From JACVRW01 sp963734025 (GTDB lineage Bacteria; Actinomycetota; Thermoleophilia; Solirubrobacterales; Thermoleophilaceae): a stretch of 64,000 nucleotides of DNA. Shown in pieces: positions 51,794-61,964 of this stretch; position 1 is the first letter of the stretch; each line of letters starts with the position of its first letter. The DNA is taken from positions 3,371 to 67,370 of the forward strand of contig CAVTFR010000019.1 in NCBI GenBank assembly GCA_963734025.1. Reading direction: 5' to 3'. The position numbers and the translations under genes are program-made. The notes below the pieces were generated by a model. It saw only the letters and a list, made by a program, of their open reading frames with translations, was not told the origin of the DNA and ran no database searches.

Positions 51794-52273
51794 ATGGGGG
51801 AAACCACGTCGGGCGCGGGCAGACACGAGACCGAGGAGGAGCGGCTCGACCGCAACCTTGAGGAGCTCCTCCAGGAACTGCGCGTCGCGCTGCCGGGCGT
51901 CCAGGTGCTGTTCGCGTTCCTGCTCGTGGTCCCGTTCAACCAGCGTTTCCCGGACATCACGAACTTCCAGCAGACGATCTACTTCGTAACGCTTCTGCTG
52001 GCCACCGGTGCGACGGCGTTCCTCATCGCACCGACCGTTCACCATCGCGTGCAGTTCCGTGAGCAGGACAAGGAGCGCATCGTGCTCACCGCCAACCGCT
52101 TCACGATCGTCGGGATGGCGCTGCTCGCGGCCGCGATGACCGGCGCGATCCTGCTGATCACGGACCTCCTCTACAAGAGCACGACCGTCACGATCGTGGC
52201 GGGGGCGGTCGCGGTGATGTTCGCGCTGCTCTGGTACGCGGTGCCGATCCGGCGCTCGCTGACGAACGACTAG
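51794..52273 (+). CDS. DUF6328-family membrane protein
   Basis: 159 aa. A charged N-terminus (RHETEEERLDRNLEELLQEL) leads to RVALPGVQVLFAFLLVVPFN, the DUF6328 signature, and four hydrophobic helices (VTLLLATGATAFLIAP, FTIVGMALLAAAMTGAILLI, VTIVAGAVAVMFALLWYAV). Function unknown in the family. It lies 44 bases after the DUF892 gene. The stop overlaps the anti-sigma-like gene's end by 4 bases. Confidence 0.8.
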   Translation: MGETTSGAGRHETEEERLDRNLEELLQELRVALPGVQVLFAFLLVVPFNQRFPDITNFQQTIYFVTLLLATGATAFLIAPTVHHRVQFREQDKERIVLTANRFTIVGMALLAAAMTGAILLITDLLYKSTTVTIVAGAVAVMFALLWYAVPIRRSLTND

Positions 52274-53043
52274 CGCAGCGAGCGGGCGATCTGCTCCGCC
52301 CGCTCCAGGCCGAAGCCACCCTCGAGCCGGACGAGCGTGTCGCCGCGCTCCAGGAGGAGGACGTTGTCGGCGAGCCGCAGGTTGCGCTCGAAGTCGGTCC
52401 CGTCCGGCCGCCGGTAGAAGAAGAAGTGCGACGCGCCCTCGAGCCAGATCGCAGGCTCGCCGTCGATGGTCAGCTCCTCGATGACGCTGTTCGGGCCCGC
52501 GATCTTGCCGATGTACTCCGGCACGAGGTCGCCCCGGAACTCGCTCACGAGTAGACCGAGCCCGGTGGCCTTCGCCTCCGGTAGCCCCGGCCGCGGCCGG
52601 TAGGCGAGCGACAGCTCGCCGCCGGGGATGTCGCGGCGCACGTAGACGCCGTCCGGCGTTCCGGGGTCCTCTGGGACGAGCGGCGTGAAGCCGAGCATGT
52701 CGCCTGCCTCGTCGAGCGTTGTGCGTTGGCCCAGTTGCAGCGGTCGCAGCTCAGGCGGAGCCGGCAGGCTCTCGCGGCGCTCCACGGTGGCGCCCTGCAG
52801 GCCGAAGAACTCGAGCACGGCGTCGCGGACCGACGGCACCGCGGCGAACACCCCTCCCGCCAGCACGAGCAGCCCGACGAGCGCGAGCGCCAGAGCGCGC
52901 CGGAGCCCGGCGGCGGGCAGCAGCGTCCGCCTGCGGGTGGGCGGCGCCTCGATACGCGCCCGCACGCGCGGCGCGAGCACGGGCGTCGGCGGGTAGTCGA
53001 GCTCGCGGCCGAGCTGCGTGAGTGCCCGCTCGAGCTCGCTCAC
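52270..53043 (-). CDS. Single-pass membrane protein, putative anti-sigma factor of the adjacent ECF sigma
   Basis: 257 aa. The N-terminal ~45 residues are cytoplasmic and basic (LAPRVRARIEAPPTRRRTLL), then one helix (ALALALVGLLVLAGGVFAAV), then an outer beta domain (RDIPGGELSLAYRPRPGLPE, VIEELTIDGEPAIWLEGASH). Its ATGA overlap with the sigma gene (53040-53043) fits a coupled sigma/anti-sigma pair. No ZAS zinc motif (HxxxCxxC) is visible, so this is not the classical anti-sigma domain; the role is inferred from the operon. Confidence 0.65.
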   Translation of the reverse strand: MSELERALTQLGRELDYPPTPVLAPRVRARIEAPPTRRRTLLPAAGLRRALALALVGLLVLAGGVFAAVPSVRDAVLEFFGLQGATVERRESLPAPPELRPLQLGQRTTLDEAGDMLGFTPLVPEDPGTPDGVYVRRDIPGGELSLAYRPRPGLPEAKATGLGLLVSEFRGDLVPEYIGKIAGPNSVIEELTIDGEPAIWLEGASHFFFYRRPDGTDFERNLRLADNVLLLERGDTLVRLEGGFGLERAEQIARSLR

Positions 53044-53600
53044 GCGACCTCCTCCCCCAGCTCGCCGCGCAGCCGCTCGAGCGCACGCGACAGGCGCGAC
53101 TTGACCGTGCCGCGGGCACAGTCGAGGACGGACGCCATCTCCTCCTCGGACAGATCGAGGAAGTAACGGCAGGCGATCGCGCGCCGATCGATGTCCGGTA
53201 GGCGCTCGAGGGCCGCGAGCAGCTCACCGCGCCGCTCGGAGTCGAGGAGCGCCGCCTCGGGCGACGGGACCGCGTCACCCGGGCGACGCTCCTCGGCCAC
53301 GCGCAGCGCGAGCGTCGCGCGCCGGCTCGCGGCCCGCACCCGGTTGCGCGCCTCGTTGGAGACGATCGCGAGCAGCCAGGGCCGGAACGGGGCGCCCTCG
53401 CGGAAGCGGCCCAGCGCTTTCTGGGCCTTGACGAAGGCGTCCTGAGCCGCCTCCTCCGCATCTGCGGCCGAGCCGGTGATCAGCCACGCCGTGCGGAACG
53501 CAACCGTCCCGTGCATCCTCACGATCTCCTCGTACGCGTCGAGCTCGCCGCGCTTCGCCCGTGCAACGAGCTCCGCCTCCTTGGGTGGCCGGTCCTCCAC
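53040..53600 (-). CDS. ECF-family RNA polymerase sigma factor
   Basis: 186 aa from GTG 53600. Region 2 is ELDAYEEIVRMHGTVAFRTA, SAADAEEAAQDAFVKAQKAL; region 4 is LERLPDIDRRAIACRYFLDL, ASVLDCARGTVKSRLSRALE. GTG is preceded by TACTAC (7 bases), giving a leaderless mRNA. Two 12-bp direct repeats (18 bases apart) in the promoter suggest a regulator site or self-recognition. It is in an operon with the putative anti-sigma protein; an envelope-stress role is likely but not shown. Confidence 0.9.
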   Translation of the reverse strand: MEDRPPKEAELVARAKRGELDAYEEIVRMHGTVAFRTAWLITGSAADAEEAAQDAFVKAQKALGRFREGAPFRPWLLAIVSNEARNRVRAASRRATLALRVAEERRPGDAVPSPEAALLDSERRGELLAALERLPDIDRRAIACRYFLDLSEEEMASVLDCARGTVKSRLSRALERLRGELGEEVA

Positions 53601-53606
53601 CGTGTC

Positions 53607-53636
53607 CGTAGTACAACGTGAGTGCGTAGTACAACG
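53607..53636 (-). promoter_or_regulatory. Direct repeats in the ECF sigma promoter
   Basis: CGTTGTACTACG occurs twice exactly on the minus strand (53636-53625 and 53618-53607), period 18. The second copy holds a TACTAC -10 with 7 bases to the GTG; TTGTAC of the first is a candidate -35 with a 15-base spacer, so the unit may be a repeated operator. Confidence 0.55.
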
Positions 53637-53718
53637 GGAGCGGCGGAGGGGTTCCTGCACATCGAACGCAGAGGCCCGGTAGGTGAGAGTCAGGCGCGGC
53701 GCGCGGCGCGGGTAGAGA

Positions 53719-54519
53719 TCAGCAAGCGCACGACGCCGAGCCGGCGCCGCTCCGGCAACCGCGATCATCGGGATGGCGGCCCTCCAGCGGCGCGAACTCG
53801 ACTAGAAGATCGCGCGTGAGACGCTCGAACACGGCCGACGCGCGGAAGCGCTCCGCTTCGCGCGGCCTCGCAGGCGCATCCGTCGAAACGCCGCCGGCGT
53901 CGCGGCAGCGTTCTCGACGCCGAGAAAAAGGTCGTCCAGTGTGCGGGCCTCGATGTAGTCCAGTCCCCCCTCGAAACCGTGCGAGGGGGCCAGCGTTTCG
54001 CTCACGAGAACACAGCCTGCCGCAAGTGCGAGTGCCGCGCGATGCTCGAAAGCCGGCGCTCCGGTTTCATGGATGTTCAGGGCCACCGGCGCGGGTGGAG
54101 GTCGGCAGCACCGAACTCGACCAGCTCGATCGAGTGAGTAAAGAGCTCCTGGTAATCGCGCCGCCTGGAGGACGGGCCGCCGAGCCACGCCGCACGTCCG
54201 CATGGCCACGTGGGCGCCGAATCGAACAGTGCGTCGGCTACAGGCAGGACCAGCGACCTCCAGGCACCGGGCCAGGGGCCGATGATCCGATCCTCTCGCG
54301 TGCGGGTGTCGGCGGCACCCCATTCTCCACCCAGGTGATCACCGGCCCTTCGTAGGCGAGCGGAGGTCCGCCGCCGAGCACAAACATCACATCGACATCC
54401 GCGTTAAAGGAGGCGTCGCCGGTCACTGTCTCGAAGCGGACCGCATCGTTCACCTGCCTGGGCGCACACGCACGAAGCAGCTCCGGGTCACCGCTGAGAG
54501 CCACGCGGATCGGTGTCAC
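53719..54519 (-). CDS. CgeB-like glycosyltransferase (frameshifted)
   Basis: Starts at GTG 54519 with TPIRVALSGDPELLRACAPR, VMFVLGGGPPLAYEGPVITW. After several frame changes it reads VALNIHETGAPAFEHRAALA, AAGCVLVSETLAPSHGFEGG, DYIEARTLDDLFLGVENAAA and ERFRASAVFERLTRDLLVEF, ending at TGA 53719. The conserved stretch 'INxHxxGAPxxExRxxxALAxGCVxVSE' is the DUF3880/CgeB-like glycosyltransferase signature. At least two indels are needed. It is divergent from the next glycosyltransferase by 35 bases, suggesting one regulated locus. Confidence 0.65.
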
Positions 54520-54554
54520 GCGACGCGATGGTATGCGCCTATGCTGCGCCGCGC

Positions 54555-55805
54555 ATGGTGGCGCCCCGCATGAGCCAGAGCGTGTGCTTCGTGCTCCCCG
54601 GCCTCGGGCCGTCGGGCGGCGTGCGGGCCGTACTCAACCACGCCCGGCTGCTCGCTCGCGACCACGGGCTGTTCGTGACGGTCGCGCTCCCCGCGGCGGC
54701 CGGCGAGCGGCCGCCCCCGGACGTGCGCGTCGTGACATATCACGAGGCACGCGGGGAGGCCTTCGACATCGCGGTCGCGACCTGGTGGCAGACCGTCGGG
54801 CCGATGTTCGCGATCCCGGCAAGCGACGCGCCTACTTCGTGCAGAACTTCGAAGAACGCCTCTACCACCGCGGAGATCTCGAGCGGCTTGCTGCTCCGCT
54901 TACGCACGACTTGCCGCTGAGCTTCATAACCGAGGGCCGCTGGATCGCGGAGCTGCTCGGCCAACTACGTCCGGTACACCCTGTCATCACGTGCCAAACG
55001 GTGTCGACAAGTCCATGTTTTCTGCGCCGCCGAACCGCCGCTCCGGGACGGACCGCTGCGGATTCTTGTCGAGGGAAGCCCGCAGCTCTGGTTCAAGGGG
55101 GTACCCGAGGCGGTCGAGGGCGTGCGCCAGATGTGCGAGTTCCACGTGCTCACGCTCGTCTGCCCGGAGCGACCACCACGCGAGCTGTCGAGCAGGATCG
55201 ACCGGGTCCTCGGTCCGTTGGCACCTCACGAGATGCCAGCCGTCTACGCTGATGTCGACGTGCTGGTGAAGCTGTCGCGGGTCGAAGGTGTGTTCACCCC
55301 ACCGCTCGAGGCTTTCCACTGCGGCGCTACGGCTGTGGTGTGGCCCGTGACCGGACACGACGAGTACGTGCGTCATCGCGAGAACGGCATCGTCGCGGAC
55401 TGGGATGACCTGCCGGGGGTCGCCCGCTGGCTTGACCTGCTTGCCCGCGATCGCGAACTGCTCGGTAGTTTGCGGCGCGGAGCCGTCGAGACGGCCAGGA
55501 CGTGGCCTTCCCTCGAGGACTCGGCCGATCGGATGGCCGCGGCGCTGGGTGACATAGCCGCGGCGCCGCAACCTCTGGACGATCCCCCGCAACTTCTCGC
55601 GGACCTCGAGGCTGGCCTCGCCGAGTTACAACTGGAACTGCATGGACTGAGACGCCACCGCGACGAGAGCGAACGCAACCTCGAGGCGGCAATGGATAGG
55701 CAGGCTGCGCTGGAGCGGCGTACCGCCGAACTCGAGGCCGCCCTCGCGCACACACTTGACTCACGTGCCCGCGGCCTGCTGGCCTCAATTCGCAGGCGGG
55801 CATAG
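54555..55805 (+). CDS. GT4-like glycosyltransferase with C-terminal coiled coil (frameshifted)
   Basis: Starts near ATG 54555 (or 54570, MSQSVCFVLPGLGPSGGVRA). One indel near 54830 (CCGGCAAG for an expected CCGGGCAAG) and another near 55000 shift frame. The parts read AVLNHARLLARDHGLFVTVA, RRAYFVQNFEERLYHRGDLE, LRILVEGSPQLWFKGVPEAV, then the donor-site-like EGVFTPPLEAFHCGATAVVW and HDEYVRHRENGIVADWDDLP. The last ~70 residues (AELQLELHGLRRHRDESERN) are a coiled coil. It is a GT-B fold glycosyltransferase of the surface-glycan cluster. Confidence 0.75.
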
Positions 55806-55848
55806 GCATGAGGACCGGTAAGCCGCGGTTGCTAGCGTCCTTGCGCCC

Positions 55849-57093
55849 GTGAGCGCCACCGTTTCCCATCCGCGCGATCGGCGAGCAACGCTGCTCGCGA
55901 AGGCGCCCGAGTCGGTCAACGCCGAGCGGGTCAGCAAGAACTTCCGGCGTACCCCACGTGCGCTACTCCACGCTCAAGGAGCGGGCATTGCACCCCTTCG
56001 CCGCGCGCACTGCTGACGAGTTCGAGGCCCTGCGCGACGTGAGCTTTGCCGTCAAGCGCGGCGAGTTCTTCGGGATCGTCGGGCGCAACGGGAGCGGCAA
56101 GAGCACGCTGCTCAAGTGCGTGGCCGGCATCTACGCGATCGACGCGGGCTCGATCACGGTGAACGGCCGGCTGTCTCCCTTCATCGAGCTCGGCGTCGGC
56201 TTCAATCCCGAGCTCTCGGCTCGGGACAACGTGCTCATCAACGCGATCATGCTCGGGCTCTACGCGCAAGCGAGGCCCGGGCGCGCTTCGACGAGATCAT
56301 CGAGTTCGCGGAGCTCGAGGAGTTCGTCGATCTCAAGCTGAAGAACTACTCATCGGGGATGAGCGTGCGGCTGGGCTTCGCCGTCGCGATTCAGGTCGAG
56401 GCCGACGTGCTGCTCGTCGACGAGGTGCTGGCCGTCGGCGACGCAGCCTTCCAGCAGAAGTGCTTCGACGAGTTCGACCGCCTGAAGGGCGAGAACCGGA
56501 CGATGCTCTACGTGACGCACGACATGGCGAGCGTCGAACGCTTCTGCGACCACGGCCTCGTGCTCGAGCGCGGGCGGCTGGTCGACGAGGGCGAGCCCGA
56601 GCGGATCACACGCACCTACAACGAGATCAACTTCGGTCAGATGAGCGGCAGCGAGGAGCAGGCGGCGGCCGGAAGCGCCGTGCGGTTCGTTCGCGGCTGG
56701 TGCGAGTCCGGGTCCGGCGAGCAGCTCGTGAGCTCTCGTCAGGGCGAACAGATCCATGCCTGCTTCGAAGTCGAGTTCACGCGCGCCGTTGAGGACCCGG
56801 TCCTGTCGATCGCCCTCCGCAACGAGGTGCGGCACACGATCCTCGTCGCGACCGCCGACGACGGGTCGGGCAGCGGTGGCCGCTACTCGGCTGGCGACCG
56901 CGCGATCGCCCGCTTTGCCTTCGAAAACATGCTCGCGCCGAGCCGGTACACGTTCACGGCAAGGGTGGGCGCCCGCGGCCGCGGCCTCTACGGCGAGGCC
57001 GAGGATCTCTTCGCGCTGATCGTCCAGGCCGAGGCGCATGAGCGGTGGCATCGTCGACCTACCCTACGAGGCCGAGGTGCGAGCGCCTATGAG
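55849..57093 (+). CDS. ABC transporter ATPase for polysaccharide export (Wzt-like, frameshifted)
   Basis: Starts at GTG 55849. The frames read NAERVSKNF, then HVRYSTLKERALHPF-type text, Walker A GIVGRNGSGKSTLLKCVAGI, the signature LKNYSSGMSVRLGFAVAIQV, Walker B ADVLLVDEVLAVGDAAFQQK and the H-loop YVTHDMASVERF. A C-terminal carbohydrate-recognition-like domain (AVRFVRGWCESGSG, FENMLAPSRYTFTARVGARG) and the end SGGIVDLPYEAEV match Wzt proteins. Three indels (about 55945, 56275, 57035) are needed. It powers export of a lipid-linked glycan with the next gene. Confidence 0.8.
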
Positions 57094-57933
57094 CGTCGAC
57101 GCGGCGCCACGTCCGCGCTATCGCGGCCCGTCGGCGCTCGGCGACGATGTCCGTCGCTTCTGGAGCCTGACCTTCACGCTCGCCGCCACCGACTTCAAGC
57201 TCCGCTTCTTCGGCTCGGTGCTCGGCTACGTCTGGAGCCTGATGCGCCCGCTCCTGCTGTTCGGCGTGATCTATGTCGTGTTCACAGAGGTGGTGCGCTT
57301 CGGCGCGGGTGTCGAGCATTACCCCGTCTATCTGCTGACCTCGATCGTGCTGTTCAGCTTCTTCGCGGAGGCCACCAGCCGCGGCGTGACGTCGCTCGTC
57401 GAGCGCGAGAACCTGCTTGCGCAAGATCCGCTTCCCACGACTCGTGATCCCGCTCTCGGTGGCGCTCGCCGCGCTCTTCAACCTGCTGGCGAACATGGTC
57501 GCGGTGTTCGTGTTCGTGTTCATCTCGGGAATCGAGCCCGCGGCCCGACTGGGTCCAGGTGCCGCTCCTGATCGCGATGCTCGTCGTGCTCGCGACCGGT
57601 GTGACGATGCTCGTCTCCGCGCTCTACGTCCGCTTCCGCGACATGGAGCCGATCTGGGAGGTCACGCTCCAGCTGCTCTTCTACGCCTCGCCGGTCCTCT
57701 ACGTGATCACGTTCGTTCCGGAGGACCTCCGCAAGATCGCGGCGTCGAACCCGATCGCGACGATCCTCACGCAGATGCGCCACGCGCTGATCGACGAGAA
57801 CGCGCCCACGGCCCCAACCGTGCTCGGGGGTTGGGTCGAGCTGCTGATCCCGGTGGGTATCGTGGCGGCGATCTTCGCGGTCGGCTTCTGGGTCTTCTTC
57901 CGGGAGACCCCGCGAATCGCCGAGAACCTCTGA
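57089..57933 (+). CDS. ABC transporter permease for polysaccharide export (Wzm-like, frameshifted)
   Basis: Starts near MSVDAAPRPRYRGPSALGDD (57089). It continues as LTFTLAATDFKLRFFGSVLG, VWSLMRPLLLFGVIYVVFTE, VYLLTSIVLFSFFAEATSRG, then (second frame) RKIRFPRLVIPLSVALAALF, and (third) PLLIAMLVVLATGVTMLVSA with RFRDMEPIWEVTLQLLFYAS, typical of ABC2/TagG-type permeases. Indels near 57420 (an extra T) and 57547 (an extra C) are enough. It forms the membrane channel with the Wzt-like ATPase. TTG of the next gene follows by 4 bases. Confidence 0.8.
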
Positions 57934-57937
57934 GCCA

Positions 57938-59226
57938 TTGGCCACCTCAACCGAGAACGAAGAGATCGAGGCGCTGCGCCGCCGGGTCGAGGCCCAGGAG
58001 CGGGAACATGCCGAGCAGATCAAGCGGGCCAACGCCGCGCTCGCGGCCGCGCAGGACCGCAGCTACTGGCTCGAGCGCTGGCGAATCGACCTGAACGAGC
58101 TGATGCGCCGGCCCGGCGCGAGCGAGGCACGCGCGGCGCTGCGCGGGCTGCGCGCGGTCTACCGCGGGCTCAACAAGGCGCAGCGGGCCATGCGCGACGA
58201 ACTCAGCGGCGCTCCCGCTGCGGGCTCACGAAGCTCGGCAGGTCGTCGAGGACGAGCGAGCGCTCGCGGAGGCCGGCGAGAAGGCGATCCCTTTGCCCGG
58301 ACGCATCTCCCCGGACCGGCCGTACGCAACGCCCGCGACAGATCTGCTCTACGAGCGCCTCGACGAATCCGCGGTCGCCGAGGTCGAGGCCAGCCTGACG
58401 CCGGCTGAGCGCGGGGTCTGGGACGCCGCCGACCCGGCTGATCCGGCGCCGCCTGGCGCTCGCGTTCGGCGTGCATCACGAGGTCGCGTCCGTGCTCGAG
58501 GCCACAGGGCTGCGCGCCGATAGCTCCGCCGCCCGAGATCCACGCCATGGAGCGCAGCGCGGAGTCGGCCGGGGGATCCACGTACAGCGCGGACATGATC
58601 GTCGCGGCCGCTCGCCGAGACCGGCTTCGAGTTCGACCCCGGCAAGGCGGGCCTCGACTTCGGCTGCTCGTCGGGAAGGGTGGTGCGCGTCTTCGCCGCC
58701 GCCTACCCGGAGATGGAGTGGCACGGCTGCGATCCGATCGAGCGCGGCGATCGACTGGGCGAAGGCCAACCTCCCGGACATTCGCTTCGAGCACAGCCCC
58801 GAGCGGCCGCCGCTGACCTACGAGGACGAGTCGTTCGACCTCGTCTTCGCGATCTCGATCTGGTCCCACTTCGCGGAGGGGGCCGCCATCGAATGGCTCC
58901 GCGAGATGCGCCGCCTGATCCGCCCCGGAGGCAGGCTCGTCCTCACCTCGCATGGCCTGCAGGGCATCGCCTACGCGTCGGCGCAGGGGGTCAGGCCGCC
59001 GGGGCAGCTCGAGGAGATCGAGCGCGCGCTCTACCGCGACGGCTTCTGGTTCACGAACGAGTTCGGCGCCGCGGGCGACCACGGCGTTCGCAACCCGGAG
59101 TGGGGTACCGCGTTCCTGAGCCCGGAGTGGCTCCTCACCCGCACGAGCGGCGCCTGGAGGGTCTGCGCCTTCCACCCCGGGCAGCTGCAGGACAACCAGG
59201 ACCTCTACGTCCTCGAGCCGGCCTAG
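57938..59226 (+). CDS. SAM-dependent methyltransferase with N-terminal coiled coil (frameshifted)
   Basis: A TTG start, then a coiled coil (EEIEALRRRVEAQEREHAEQ), a middle part (LPLRAHEARQVVEDERALAE, IPLPGRISPDRPYATPATDL), and the catalytic domain: GFEFDPGKAGLDFGCSSGRV (motif I, DFGCSSGR), WAKANLPDIRFEHSPERPPL and EMRRLIRPGGRLVLTSHGLQ. At least four indels between 58200 and 58760 break the frames. It ends NQDLYVLEPA. It is likely a sugar O-methyltransferase in the glycan cluster; the GT2-WsaF gene follows after 4 bases. A decayed partial copy recurs at 61965. Confidence 0.75.
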
Positions 59227-59230
59227 AAGC

Positions 59231-61365
59231 GTGGCCTCCACCTCGGTCGTGATCCCCGTGCTCGACGGCGAGGCGCATCTCCCGGCCCTGCTCGCGGCGC
59301 TCGAGCGCGAGGGCCCCGACGAGGTGCTCGTGATCGACTCGGGCTCGAGCGACCGCTCGGTCGAGATCGCGCGCGCCGCCGGGGTCGACCTGATCGAGAT
59401 CGCGCCGGCGGAGTTCGGCCACGGGCGGACGCGCAACCTCGGCGCCGAGCGAACCAGCGGGGAGCTGATCTGCTTCCTCACCCAGGACGCCGAGCCGGTG
59501 CCCGGGCTGGCTCGACGCCCACCGCGAGGCGTTCCGGCTCGCGCCCCGGGTCGGCGCCGCCTACGGCCCGCATCTGCCGCGTGCCGATACGAGCCCGATG
59601 ATCGCCCGCGAGCTGACCGAGTTCTTCCGCAGCTTCTCGCCCGACGGGACGCCCGTCGTTCAGCGCGTGGACGGCCCGGTCTTCCTCTCGAACGTCAACG
59701 CCAGCTATGCGCGCTCGTGCTGGGCGGAGATCCGCTTCCCGGACGTGGAGTACGCCGAGGACCAGGCGTTCTCTCGCGCGATGCTCGACGCCGGCTGGCT
59801 GAAGGTCTTCCATCCCGGCGCGGCGGTGCTGCACGCGCACGACTACTCGCAGGGCGAGTTCATGCGGCGCTACTTCGACGAGTACCGCGGGCTGCGCGAG
59901 ACGATCGGCCACGTCGAGGACATGTCGCCGCGGACCGTCGCGCGGCGTCACCCGCCGCCAGGTGGCCGGGGACCTGCGCTGGATGCGCGAGCAGGGCTGG
60001 CCGCGGGCGCGGCGCGCGCGCTGGGCGGCGCGCTCCGCGGCGCATCACGCCGGGCGGCAGGTCTTCGCCGGTCTCGGCTCGCGCTCCGAGCGGCTGCCCG
60101 CCCGGCTGCGCCGTAGCCTCTCGCTCGAGCGGCGCGACGGCGACCGCCGCCGACGCGCCGGCCTCGCCGGAGACGACCCGGCACTCGTTCCCCGCGGCCG
60201 TGCGATCGCCGCGGCCCGCGCGACGCCGACTTGGAACGAGATGCTGCGCCTGAGCCGCGAGGGCCAGGCGGCCCTGCTCGACCCCGTGCCGGGAATGGCC
60301 GAGCGGCCCTGCCTGCACATCGCCGTCGTGATACCGCCGTTCGCTCGCGGCAGCGGCGGCCACGGCTCGATCTTCCAGATCGTGCGCGGCCTGGAGCGGA
60401 TGGGGCACACCTGCTCGATCTGGCTCCACGACCCGCTCGGGCACTCCTGGGAACGGCCCGCGGTGCTGCGGCGACGCATCGTCGAGGAGTTCCTGCCGCT
60501 CGATGCGCCCGTCTTCAAGGGCTTCGACGACTGGTTCGGAGCGGACGTCGTGGTCGCCACCGGCTGGGAAACGGTCTTCCCGGCCGTGCTTCTGCCCGAC
60601 TGCCATGCCCGCGTCTATCTGATCCACGACCACGAGCCCGAGTTCTTCGCCATGTCGGCCGAGCACCTGTGGGCCGAGCAGACCTACGGGTTCGACCTCT
60701 ACCCGATCTCCGCCAGCACCTGGCTGCGCGACATGATGCGCGACCAGCTACGGGCGCGACGGCTCGTGGTTCCGCTTCGGGGTCGATCACGACGTCTACC
60801 GCCCGCGCAAGGTCGAGCGGCGCCGGGACACCGTGATGTTCTACGGCCGCCACGTGACGCCGCGGCGCGCCGTGCCGCTGGCGATGCTCGCCCTCGACGA
60901 GCTGCACCGCCGCCGCCCGGACGTTCGGATCGTCCTGTTCGGCGACACGGAGCCCACCCGACACGACCTTCCCCTACGAGTTCCTCGGGCGTCGTCAGCC
61001 CGGAGGTGCTCGCCTGGCGCTACTCCGAGGCGACCGTCGGCGTCTGCCTCTCGCTGACGAACTACTCGCTGATCCCACAGGAGATGATGGCCTGCGGGCT
61101 GCCGTGCGTGGACCTCGCCGGCCGGAGCCCGGAGGCGGTGTTCGGGCCGGACGGGCCGGTGGAGCTGGCCGAGCCCGATCCGCTCGCGATCGCCGACGCC
61201 GTCGAAGCGCTGCTCGATGACGAGGAGCGCTGGGCGCGGCGCTCGAACGCGGGCCTCGCGTTCGTCGAGGGAGCGACCTGGGAGCGCGCGGCTCAGCAGG
61301 TGGAGAAGGGCCTGCGCGCGGCTCTGCGTGAACGCGAGTGCCTCGTGAGACGGCCTCGGGCCTGA
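59231..61365 (+). CDS. GT2-WsaF fusion, rhamnosyltransferase-type glycosyltransferase (frameshifted)
   Basis: About 710 aa. The GT2 part (TSVVIPVLDGEAHLPALLAA, ERTSGELICFLTQDAEPVPG, MIARELTEFFRSFSPDGTPV, then VEYAEDQAFSRAMLDAGWLK, FMRRYFDEYRGLRETIGHVE) runs on through a basic linker to a WsaF domain: IAVVIPPFARGSGGHGSIFQ, GHTCSIWLHD, CHARVYLIHDHEPEFFAMSA and the C-terminal LSLTNYSLIPQEMMACGLPC. Indels at about 59505, 59945, 60769, 60955 and 60990 are needed. WsaF is known from Geobacillus S-layer glycan synthesis as a rhamnosyltransferase. It probably adds rhamnose-type residues at two sites. Confidence 0.8.
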
Positions 61366-61952
61366 GCGCACGGATCGCGTACAGGAGCGCAACCGGCACT
61401 ACCACGAGCACACCCGCCAGCAGTAGCCAGAACACCCCCGCTCTGACCCATCCACCCTTGAAGAGTGCGGCCCGCTTCAGGATGTCGGGAAGCTCGGCAG
61501 CCAGTGAGCGCTCCCCGCTGCGGAAGACAAGCGTGAGGTCCGTGTCGGCGGCGCGGTCGTCCACGCGCAGCGAGCTGCTCGGCGCAGCCACCCCGGCGTT
61601 GCCGTACAGGGCGGTCCGCCGCTGTCCGCGTGCCTCGACGCAGACAGCCACGCGCCGGCCCGAATCGACGCCCGGGCTCAGCTGGATTCTCGGCCGAGAG
61701 ATGTCGGGATAACCGCCCGGAAGGGATCCCCGCGCAAGCAGCGGGCCGGATCCATTCTCCTCGTGCACCGTGACCGTCAGCGGCTCGCCGGGCCGCTGGT
61801 AGGTCCCGACCTGCACCTCGATGTCCGAGAAGGAGCTCGGGACGTCGATTCCCTCCTGGCAGGCCCGCGCGTCGGAGCCGGAGATCCGCCGCGACTGCCG
61901 CGGGCGCCACGCCGAGGGTGAAGGCCTCGTCCCGGCGATCCGTGAGCGCCAC
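61293..61952 (-). CDS. C-terminal membrane-anchored beta protein of the glycan cluster
   Basis: GTG 61952 (MALTDRRDEAFTLGVAPAAV), then after a frame change SFSDIEVQVGTYQRPGEPLT, VTVHEENGSGPLLARGSLPG, RVAVCVEARGQRRTALYGNA, LTLVFRSGERSLAAELPDIL and the tail helix VFWLLLAGVLVVVPVALLYA. It is an exported beta-sandwich with a C-terminal anchor. Its true end is unclear: both possible frames run past 61340 antisense to the WsaF end. It lies between the two copies of the transferase module, on the opposite strand. It resembles proteins of unknown function recalled from Thermoleophilia glycan loci. Confidence 0.5.
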   Translation of the reverse strand: MALTDRRDEAFTLGVAPAAVAADLRLRRAGLPGGNRRPELLLGHRGAGRDLPAARRAADGHGARGEWIRPAACAGIPSGRLSRHLSAENPAEPGRRFGPARGCLRRGTRTAADRPVRQRRGGCAEQLAARGRPRRRHGPHACLPQRGALTGCRASRHPEAGRTLQGWMGQSGGVLATAGGCARGSAGCAPVRDPCAQARGRLTRHSRSRRAARRPFSTC

Positions 61953-61964
61953 CGCGGCGAGCGC

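Noticed and set aside
53607..53636. CRISPR or transposon end
   Set aside because: Two short repeats only, inside a promoter.
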